Shown here: piece by piece, positions 1 to 6,015 of the stretch
Layout: the number at the start of each line of letters is the position of its first letter
Position numbering within the stretch: the first letter of the stretch is position 1
From: Deltaproteobacteria bacterium
GTDB lineage: Bacteria; Desulfobacterota_B; Binatia; UBA9968
DNA: 10,986 nt
Direction: 5' to 3'
Assembly: GCA_005879255.1 (NCBI GenBank)
Contig: VBKY01000334.1
Coordinates: forward strand, 1-10,986
The notes under the pieces: generated by a model
Told to the model about the DNA's origin: nothing
Databases searched by the model: none
Seen by the model: the letters and a program-made list of their open reading frames with translations, nothing else
Made by a program: the position numbers and the translations under genes

Positions 1-331
1 AAACGCGGTCCCACTCCTCGGTGGTGATCTGGTAAAACGGCTGCCGCTCGATGTTAATAAAGATCGCCGCGTTATTGACCAGGATATCGATCCGGCCAAA
101 TGACTTTACCGCCTCTGCCGCCATCAGATTCGCGTCTTCTTCCTTGGAGACGTCGATCTTGAGCGCGAGCGCTCGACCGCCTTGCGAGCGGATTTCTTCG
201 GCGACTGTCTCTCCATCAAGAATATCAGCGATGACGACAGCCGCGCCCTCCGCAGCAAGTTTTCGGCAATACGCTGCGCCAATATGCCGCGCGCCACCAG
301 TAACGATAGCCACGCGCCCCTCCAGCCTCAC
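1..331 (-). CDS. SDR-family oxidoreductase, N-terminal part (cut by left edge)
   Basis: This is a short-chain dehydrogenase/reductase, a cytosolic NAD(P)-dependent enzyme that oxidises an alcohol or reduces a carbonyl. About 110 N-terminal residues are visible. They show a Rossmann fold with the cofactor motif TGGARHIG (residues 11-18), an acidic residue at the end of strand beta-2 (D36, usually a sign of NAD over NADP preference), the adenine-ring Asp-Val pair (60-61) and the NNAA motif (86-89). The catalytic Ser-Tyr-Lys lies outside the window. The start is taken as GTG at 329-331, preceded by AGGGAG with a 7-base spacer; no in-frame ATG gives a better N-terminus. The GTG overlaps the TGA stop of the upstream oxidoreductase (GTGA), so translation is probably coupled. 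It is probably the last visible gene of the minus-strand operon. Family assignment is secure; the substrate is unknown. Confidence 0.9.
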   Translation of the reverse strand, partial: MRLEGRVAIVTGGARHIGAAYCRKLAAEGAAVVIADILDGETVAEEIRSQGGRALALKIDVSKEEDANLMAAEAVKSFGRIDILVNNAAIFINIERQPFYQITTEEWDRV

Positions 332-2007
332 GTCCCCGCTCCCTGGGGTAGTGGAGTACTGGAGTGTTGGAGTGATGGGTCTAAACCCCAATACTCCATT
401 ACTCCATCACTCCAATACTCCAACTGTCTCATTTCAAACTCTCCAGGTGCGTCTTGGATCACCCGCGCTGCGTTGTATCCCGGCGCGCCGGTGATATTAC
501 CGCCGGGATGACACGATGAGCCGCACATAAATAATCCATCGATCGGTGTCCGGTAATTTCCCCAACCTGGAAATGGTCGATTCTCCAACGCCTGATCGCC
601 GGAATACTCACCCACCATCCAGTCACCGCAGTACATATTCTTATCATGCCGCTCGATATCAAGCGGCGTCGTCGAATCGGTCGAGAGAATATTGTTCTCA
701 TCGAGATTGGGCGCAAAGCGCTGCCATACTGCGAGCTGTTTATCAAACCATTCTTTGCGCACTTTATCCCAGTTCTGCGGATTGCCCCAAAGATTGTATG
801 TCGCAAGCTGCCACATGAACGCCGTCGCCTTGCCTTGCGGCGCTTGCGTCGGATCATGATACGACGGCGTCGCACCGTTCATAAACGGCTTGCGTGGTAG
901 TTGACCCGCGCGGCAGTCCTCGAACAAGTTACGCAACTCGTCATATTCTTCGAGGCCGACGATGTGCATGAACGAACCTGCCACCTCGGGATATTTTTCT
1001 TCCGTGATGTATTTCGGCCGTTCGTTCAATGCTAGATTAACGGCAAAAATCGGCGTCGTCTTGGAAAAACGAAAATTGGCAGCTAAATCGGCAAAGGCGG
1101 GATCAAGATTTTCCTGACCCACAAGTCTAATGAACGTCTCCACCGGATTGACGTTCGACGCGATAAACTTCCGCGCTCTAATCAGCGTCCCATCTTCCAA
1201 CACCACAGCCGTCGCTTGGCCGTTCTCCAAAAGAATCCGCTCTACGCCATTAGCTTCGATGTAGTCGATATGGTTGTGCGACATCATATGGGCTAGATTG
1301 TCGCCGAGCGCGTGCGACGTGCCGCGGCAGAGCTGCGGGTTGACCCCCCAGGCAATCATCGCAGGAATCAAATATCCCGTCTGCGGCGCATCAAGCTCGT
1401 AGCCGCGCATCACGCCGAGAAAGCCGATGAACGCGCGCACGCGCGGATGCTCGAAGTGTTGGAGGACGAATTCCTCCGGCGTGGTCTCGAAATATTTCAG
1501 ATACTCACGACCTTCGGGAATCCTTTCCAATAGCGGCCGCTTTTCGTCGATGGGCAGCGGCACCGCGTAAGTTTCAGGGAAGACGATATTTTTCACCACA
1601 GGCTGCCAGCGCGTCCAAATCTCCATGAACGACGCCGCGTCTCTTTTGGAGAAACGCTCGATGGTTTGCGCTGTCCGCTTCACATCGGCGAACCAGCCGA
1701 GATAGGTTTCGTCGAGAAAATGATGGACCACGCCGGGATCGGGCCGATAGTAATGAATGCCGAACTTTTCCAACTCCAAATCGTTAAACCACGGCAGCAT
1801 CACCAGGCCGCGATGAAAAACGGAATGAATGTTATGCCAGAAGCCGGGATAATTGCGGTCCTCGTGCGAGTCCAAGCCGCCGCCCACTTCCATGTTTTTC
1901 TCGACGACCATAATCTTCTCGCCGCACTTTGCCAGATAGCCTGCGCAGATCATGCCGTTATGGCCGGCGCCGATCACGACGCCGTCGTACTCAAGGATTT
2001 TTGCCAT
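328..2007 (-). CDS. NAD(P)/FAD-dependent oxidoreductase, phytoene desaturase/PYROXD2-like (COG1233)
   Basis: 559 codons. The N-terminal dinucleotide-binding motif GAGHNG (residues 13-18), the ribose-binding E36 and a following VGGG are typical of FAD-binding amine-oxidase-type flavoproteins. The C-terminal signature, about residues 490-525 (YRTPIDGLFMCGSSCHPGG, then GAPGYNAARVI), is the conserved FAD-contact region of the phytoene desaturase/carotene isomerase/PYROXD2 group. Such enzymes desaturate, saturate or isomerise hydrophobic or aromatic substrates; this substrate is unknown. The next gene upstream encodes a distant paralogue, and the SDR gene overlaps the 3' end by 4 bases. About the last 30 residues (after GEFEMRQ) do not look like the family: they are translated from the 8-base palindromic repeat at 352-423, so the native protein probably ended near residue 525. 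The ATG start has a purine-rich AGAAGG upstream, with a rather short spacer. Confidence 0.9.
   Translation of the reverse strand: MAKILEYDGVVIGAGHNGMICAGYLAKCGEKIMVVEKNMEVGGGLDSHEDRNYPGFWHNIHSVFHRGLVMLPWFNDLELEKFGIHYYRPDPGVVHHFLDETYLGWFADVKRTAQTIERFSKRDAASFMEIWTRWQPVVKNIVFPETYAVPLPIDEKRPLLERIPEGREYLKYFETTPEEFVLQHFEHPRVRAFIGFLGVMRGYELDAPQTGYLIPAMIAWGVNPQLCRGTSHALGDNLAHMMSHNHIDYIEANGVERILLENGQATAVVLEDGTLIRARKFIASNVNPVETFIRLVGQENLDPAFADLAANFRFSKTTPIFAVNLALNERPKYITEEKYPEVAGSFMHIVGLEEYDELRNLFEDCRAGQLPRKPFMNGATPSYHDPTQAPQGKATAFMWQLATYNLWGNPQNWDKVRKEWFDKQLAVWQRFAPNLDENNILSTDSTTPLDIERHDKNMYCGDWMVGEYSGDQALENRPFPGWGNYRTPIDGLFMCGSSCHPGGNITGAPGYNAARVIQDAPGEFEMRQLEYWSDGVMEYWGLDPSLQHSSTPLPQGAGT
352..423. 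repeat. Palindromic 8-base-period repeat (TGGAGTNN)
   Basis: The element consists of exactly nine 8-base units. Three TGGAGTNN units (352-375) lead to a centre (376-391), and four inverted units ending in the complementary ACTCCA core (392-423) follow. The two arms pair: 352-357 with 409-414, 360-365 with 401-406, 368-373 with 393-398 and 376-379 with 387-390. The two variable bases of each unit form small internal mismatches, so the RNA would fold into one long, regularly bulged hairpin. The element lies inside the 3' end of the oxidoreductase reading frame and just upstream of the SDR ribosome-binding site. It has no spacers and no coding sense of its own. Its function is unknown; it could be a mobile or amplified intergenic palindrome, or an mRNA-stability hairpin. 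Confidence 0.9.
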
Positions 2008-2017
2008 AACCTTCTTC

Positions 2018-2115
2018 GAACGAAACGGCTTGAACGTATCGAACTACTTGAACGTCTTCAACGAGTCTTGGTTCAAATCGTTCAAACAGTTCAAGCCGTT
2101 CAAATCGTTCGCAAA
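2018..2115. repeat. Palindromic 9-base-period repeat (GTTCAANNN)
   Basis: On the right side, five 9-base units begin at 2071, 2080, 2089, 2098 and 2107; the first four start GTTCAA and the fifth is degenerate (GTTCGC). On the left side, inverted units ending in GAAC or CAAC occupy 2027-2035, 2036-2044, 2045-2053 and 2054-2062. Unit 2027-2035 is a perfect 9-base complement of 2089-2097; the other arms match less well, and a 4-base offset towards the outer ends indicates an old small deletion. The element fills almost all of the 112-base gap between the two oxidoreductase genes. Transcribed in the operon direction it would form a long imperfect hairpin. The build is the same as that of the 8-base-period element at 352-423, with a different core. 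Function unknown. Confidence 0.85.
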
Positions 2116-2119
2116 GCAT

Positions 2120-3694
2120 CTAAAGCTTCAAATCTTCTTTTAAGACGTGCCAGCAGTTGTAGCCTGAACCGGCGATCACAGCATCCGCCGGATGCATCGC
2201 CACTCCCACTTGGTATAGCCCTTGAATCGGCGTGCGGTAGTCGGCGATTTGCTCGATCGGCCGCTGCTTGCCCATCTGCGTCGCGATCTTGCGCGCGACC
2301 CAAACAGAGCCGCGCCGCATGTTCGGCCAGCGCCCGGAAATATAGAATGGATCCATCGCCACTTTCATTTCGATGTTCTCATCGGTCAGATTCGTCGCGT
2401 AACGGCGCCAAGTTCTTAGTACCGAATCCATGAAGTTGTTCTTCAGCTTTACCCAGTCCTCCGGTCTCTTTCCCTTCAGTTGGTAGGGCACTGGCACAAA
2501 CACCGACGCAGCGTGTTTGGTTTTCGGCGCCTGCAAAGGGTCAAAAGCCGTCGGACATATGGCGTGCAGGCAAATATGATCAGGAAATTCGCCGGCGCGA
2601 ATCTCCTTCCACATCGCCTCGATATCTGCCGGATGTGTCGGCCCCATATTCACGTTCATTGCCCGGCCGACCGCTGGATCGTTAGCTTCATGCAGCGCAT
2701 ATCGCATCGGTGCTTTGAGCGCGAGGTGCACTTGAAAATAGGAAAACTCGTCCACTTGAATGTCTTTGACGCGTTCGAGAAAAGTGCGCGGTAGATGGTC
2801 GTCGCCAATCATTTCAACGAACGTCGAATACGGATCAGCATTCGACACGACAGCCAACCGGGCTTTCCACTCTCTGCCGTCGCGCAGCCGTACACCGACG
2901 GCCCGGCAATCGTCGACGAGAATTTTGTCGACATGATGGACGGCGCGAATTTGCCCACCGTTGTGGACGTAAGCGCGCTGCAGCACCTGGGCAATCGAAT
3001 GGGAACCGCCGCGTGCAAGTTCGGGCTTCTCGTCGCCCGCGATCATCTTCAGGACTTCGATGCCGCCACCGGCATAATCGAAACCGACGCCGCGAGGGAT
3101 CGCCATTTGCGACAAGACCAGCGTTTTGACCGCGTCGTTTTCAAACAGCTCGTCGGCTACCTGTCGCGGCGTGAGTTGCCAAAGCCGTTGAAAATCTTTG
3201 CCCGCAGGTTCGGCTTCGAGTGTATGTAAGACAGCCCCCGTGTCCTGAGGCCGGGTGTAGTAGTAAGGAATTAGAAATTCTCTGATGATTTTATGGAACC
3301 GATCATAAGTGGCGCGCCAGGCGTCGGCATCCTTGTGCGAAAGCTTTTCGATGCTCGCCACCGTGCTATCGAGTGACTGGTGGTGGGAAATCGATTGTCC
3401 ATCATCGAGCAACAACGAACTGACTACCGCCAGTGAAACAAACTCCGCGTGGTGGCCGTTCGTCCAGTTGAGGTCCTTCCACACCGGCGAGACCTCGCGG
3501 TTGTCCTGAAAGTAAGTGAGCGTATTGTGCCAGTAACCGGGAATAGTGATTTCTTCGCTCGCCAGCCGCCCGCCATTCTCGAGACGGCTCTCACAGATCA
3601 CCGTCTTCAACCCGGCCATTCCAAGATAAGTGCCAAGAGCAAAATTGTTCTGGCCCGCGCCGATTAGAATGACATCCCACTGATCATCTACCAT
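2120..3694 (-). CDS. NAD(P)/FAD-dependent oxidoreductase, phytoene desaturase-like (COG1233), upstream paralogue
   Basis: 524 codons from the chosen ATG. It belongs to the same flavoprotein family as the gene downstream: an N-terminal Rossmann motif beginning DVILIGAGQNN (residues 7-17), E35 for the ribose, a GGR turn, and a C-terminal FAD-contact region reading YRTPIQGLYQVG, then GSGYNCWHVL. The third glycine of the usual GxGxxG is asparagine here (N17). The reading frame can be extended to a GTG at 3704-3706, but the ATG at 3692-3694 is preceded by GTGGAG with a 6-base spacer, whereas the GTG has no Shine-Dalgarno sequence, so the ATG is preferred. It lies 74 bases after the solute-binding protein gene and 112 bases before the second oxidoreductase, a gap filled by a repeat. 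The two flavoproteins may catalyse successive steps or form a heteromer; this is inference and the substrate is unknown. Confidence 0.88.
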   Translation of the reverse strand: MVDDQWDVILIGAGQNNFALGTYLGMAGLKTVICESRLENGGRLASEEITIPGYWHNTLTYFQDNREVSPVWKDLNWTNGHHAEFVSLAVVSSLLLDDGQSISHHQSLDSTVASIEKLSHKDADAWRATYDRFHKIIREFLIPYYYTRPQDTGAVLHTLEAEPAGKDFQRLWQLTPRQVADELFENDAVKTLVLSQMAIPRGVGFDYAGGGIEVLKMIAGDEKPELARGGSHSIAQVLQRAYVHNGGQIRAVHHVDKILVDDCRAVGVRLRDGREWKARLAVVSNADPYSTFVEMIGDDHLPRTFLERVKDIQVDEFSYFQVHLALKAPMRYALHEANDPAVGRAMNVNMGPTHPADIEAMWKEIRAGEFPDHICLHAICPTAFDPLQAPKTKHAASVFVPVPYQLKGKRPEDWVKLKNNFMDSVLRTWRRYATNLTDENIEMKVAMDPFYISGRWPNMRRGSVWVARKIATQMGKQRPIEQIADYRTPIQGLYQVGVAMHPADAVIAGSGYNCWHVLKEDLKL

Positions 3695-3768
3695 GCCAGT
3701 CTCCACATCGTTGGCAAAACCGAGATTGCCTTCTTTGAACGATTTAAGAGTTTTGATCGGCTTTAATG

Positions 3769-4785
3769 CTAGTTCTGCAAGAAGATCTTTTTATACTCCG
3801 CCATTTTTTCGGTGAAAGCTTTCTTGTCCATGTCGACCATGTCGACCAGCTCGATCTTGTCGGCATCCGGCAGCGGCGGGTAGATCCCCTTGCGCGTAAC
3901 GAACTCGCCGATGCCGGCCATGATGCGTAATGATTCGTCACCGAGGAAAAAATCAATAAAGGCTTTACCTGCGTTTAGGTGCGGTGGCTTCGCGCCAAGC
4001 GTCACCGACTGATTATCGCCCATAAACTTGCCGAGCCTGACGTAATCCAGCGGTATGCCCTTCTTGCCGTAGAAAACCACGTTCTTCAAAAACGCGATAC
4101 CAATGGGGGTCTCTCCGGTCGTAATGCGTTCACCGGCTGGCGTCAGCGACTCCACCAAGAGCGGTTTGGTTGCGGCTAAATCGCGAATAAACTTGTCCGC
4201 TTTTTCCTTACCCATTATCTTATGCAGGCTGGCGAGCCATTGCGCCGTAGTCGTGTGCTGGCTCGGATCGGGAACAACGACCTTTCCCTTGTATTGCGGT
4301 TTGACGAGATCCTCCAGAGACTTTGGCGCGTCCGGCGGTTTGATGATTCCCGCATGATAGACAACGCCGATGACGGTGCTGCGGTAGCTCGGCCCAAGAT
4401 TGGGATCGATGACCTCTTTGGGAAAGGCTCGCGCGGAAGGCGAATCGTACTTGGCCAAAAAGCCGTCAAGTTGGATCAACTTCATCGTCGACTCGGTCGT
4501 CAGCACGACATCGAAAAGCGGTTTTCCGGCGCGCGATTCTCCGGCAACCCTGTCGGTGACTTTGTTAGACGCGGCGCGCCAATAATCTACATCCAATCCC
4601 GTTTTCTTTTTGAACGCAGCGGCAACGAGATCCATCGTGTCGTTCTCGATAGATCCGTACACGACGACCTTGCCGCCTTCTTTCTTGGCCGCCTCGATCA
4701 ATTTGGCGTCTTGGGCGAGAACCAAACGGAGTGAAACGATTGTTAATACCCCAGATATTGCCAATACAAAGCTATTTCGCCGCAT
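3769..4785 (-). CDS. ABC transporter periplasmic solute-binding protein (COG1840, Fe3+/small-molecule type)
   Basis: 338 codons. The N-terminus is a signal peptide: MRR, a hydrophobic stretch at about residues 5-24, and a likely cleavage after LVLA, before QDAKL. The mature protein has features of the family-1 type periplasmic binding proteins often annotated as iron(III) binders: EAAKKEGGKVVVYGS near the start, then AFKKKTGLDVDYWR, a central YKGKVVVPDP and GETPIGIAF in the second lobe. The typical iron-ligand tyrosine pair is not obvious, so an organic ligand is equally possible. The frame can be extended upstream to 4821, but the ATG at 4783-4785 has a strong GAGGAGG 8 bases upstream and gives a proper signal peptide. 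No permease or ATPase gene is adjacent. It is the first gene of the minus-strand operon, so it may feed or sense the substrate of the downstream oxidoreductases (inference). Confidence 0.9.
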   Translation of the reverse strand: MRRNSFVLAISGVLTIVSLRLVLAQDAKLIEAAKKEGGKVVVYGSIENDTMDLVAAAFKKKTGLDVDYWRAASNKVTDRVAGESRAGKPLFDVVLTTESTMKLIQLDGFLAKYDSPSARAFPKEVIDPNLGPSYRSTVIGVVYHAGIIKPPDAPKSLEDLVKPQYKGKVVVPDPSQHTTTAQWLASLHKIMGKEKADKFIRDLAATKPLLVESLTPAGERITTGETPIGIAFLKNVVFYGKKGIPLDYVRLGKFMGDNQSVTLGAKPPHLNAGKAFIDFFLGDESLRIMAGIGEFVTRKGIYPPLPDADKIELVDMVDMDKKAFTEKMAEYKKIFLQN

Positions 4786-4896
4786 GACTAAGTCCTCCTC
4801 GAGCGGAATGACTTTCCTCAATATCGAAATGGGCCATGGATGTCCATTGTTTGTCTATGGCGTGGTGCTTTGGTACTTTAAACTGGAAATAGAATC
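4786..4896. promoter_or_regulatory. Divergent intergenic region with small palindrome and weak promoter-like sequence
   Basis: This 111-base gap separates the minus-strand solute-binding protein operon from the plus-strand ATPase operon and must hold promoters for one or both. ATGGA (4836-4840) and TCCAT (4843-4847) form an inverted repeat with a 2-base centre, a possible small operator. On the plus strand TTGTCT (4851-4856) and TACTTT (4874-4879) are 17 bases apart, a poor match to a sigma-70 promoter. On the minus strand the Shine-Dalgarno GAGGAGG of the solute-binding protein gene is clear, but no convincing promoter was recognised. Confidence 0.35.
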
Positions 4897-6015
4897 ATGA
4901 CCTCGCAAGAAAAGCTCAAAAATATTCGCGAAGAGCTCAAACAAATGTTCCTGGAGCGCAACGATTTGATCGACGGCGCGCTAGCGGCTCTGCTTTCTTC
5001 GCATCACCTACTCATCATCGGACCTCCGGGGACGGCGAAGTCGATGCTGGCCGACGAGCTCTGCCGGCGCATCGAAGGGGCAGATTATTTTCAGTGGCTG
5101 CTTACCCGTTTTACCACGCCTGAAGAGATTTTTGGCGCGGTCAGCCTAAAGGCATTGGAGCAGGACGACTATCGCCGTGTCACCGCTGACAAATTGCCGG
5201 AAGCTCACATTGCCTTTTTAGATGAGATATTCAAGGCCAACTCGTCTATTTTAAATGCGATTCTTACTCTAATTAATGAACGGCTGTTTCACAACGGCAG
5301 AGCCGTCACGCGCGTGCCTTTGTTAACACTGTTCGGCGCCAGCAACGAACTGCCGGAAGAAGAAGAGTTGACCGCGCTTTATGATCGGTTTCTAGTGCGC
5401 TTTGTCGTCAACTACATCGCCGAAGATTTTCGCTTCTTGAGAATGCTCGAATCGCAGGCCCAGCCTTCACGTACCTGCATGACGCTGATGGAATTAAACG
5501 AACTGCAAGAACAGGTGCGCAACGTTCCCATCCCTTCTCATGTGTATCGCGGCATCGCCGATATTCGCCGCGAGCTCAACAAGAAAAATATTCAGGCTTC
5601 CGATCGGCGCTACCGACAGTCGCTGGGTTTGCTCCAAGCCCATGCTTTTCTCCTAGGGGACAAGGCAGTTCAGGAAAAGAATCTATTTTTCTTGGAACAT
5701 GTCCTGTGGCGCGACCCGGCGGAGCACGAACAGGTGCGAAACACTATCCGCGAGTTACTGCTGGGCTACGAAGAGGAGATTACCGAGCTGCTTTACGAAT
5801 CCCGCGAGATTCGCGACTCGGCCCTCCAGCCGGGCAGGAGCAGTGATGAGCGCGCCCGTGCCTTGATCGAGCTTCACACGAAACTGAGAAACATTATCAC
5901 CAAGGTCGACCAAATAATGGAAAAGGCCAAGCGCCTCGGCCGGCCGTTGGATCGGGTGCACACCGTGCGTAACGAGATCGAGCAACTGCAGAAAGAGATG
6001 CTGGAGCAGTTCTAA
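4897..6015 (+). CDS. MoxR/RavA-type AAA+ ATPase
   Basis: 372 codons. MoxR-family ATPases are hexameric cytosolic chaperones that work with VWA-domain partners in assembling or metallating other proteins. Visible motifs are Walker A GPPGTAKS (residues 42-49), Walker B AFLDEI (106-111) followed by the MoxR-typical FKANSSILNAILTLINER, sensor 1 GASNELP with N150, and an arginine-finger candidate in YDRF (R164). This sequence around Walker B and sensor 1 is closest to the RavA branch. The C-terminal part (about 300-372) is charged and helical, probably a coiled coil. E. coli RavA is near 500 residues and carries an extra LARA domain; this protein is shorter and appears to lack it. Its stop TAA shares one base with the ATG of the following VWA gene (TAATG), so the two are translationally coupled, as expected for a MoxR-VWA pair. 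The client protein is unknown. Confidence 0.9.
   Translation: MTSQEKLKNIREELKQMFLERNDLIDGALAALLSSHHLLIIGPPGTAKSMLADELCRRIEGADYFQWLLTRFTTPEEIFGAVSLKALEQDDYRRVTADKLPEAHIAFLDEIFKANSSILNAILTLINERLFHNGRAVTRVPLLTLFGASNELPEEEELTALYDRFLVRFVVNYIAEDFRFLRMLESQAQPSRTCMTLMELNELQEQVRNVPIPSHVYRGIADIRRELNKKNIQASDRRYRQSLGLLQAHAFLLGDKAVQEKNLFFLEHVLWRDPAEHEQVRNTIRELLLGYEEEITELLYESREIRDSALQPGRSSDERARALIELHTKLRNIITKVDQIMEKAKRLGRPLDRVHTVRNEIEQLQKEMLEQF

Noticed and set aside
352..423. CRISPR-like array
   Set aside because: The units are 8 bases with two variable positions and mirrored arms; there are no 20-50 base spacers between constant repeats and no cas genes.
1666..2433. 255-codon open frame on the plus strand
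   Set aside because: It runs antisense across two clear flavoprotein genes and through the 9-base repeat; it has no protein-family character and is a shadow frame.
2795..3229. 144-codon open frame on the plus strand
   Set aside because: It is entirely antisense to the upstream flavoprotein, whose motifs and length are normal in the other frame.
3704..3706. GTG as start of the upstream flavoprotein
   Set aside because: There is no Shine-Dalgarno before it, while the ATG 12 bases downstream has a well-spaced GGAG; the extra four residues are not needed for the Rossmann strand.
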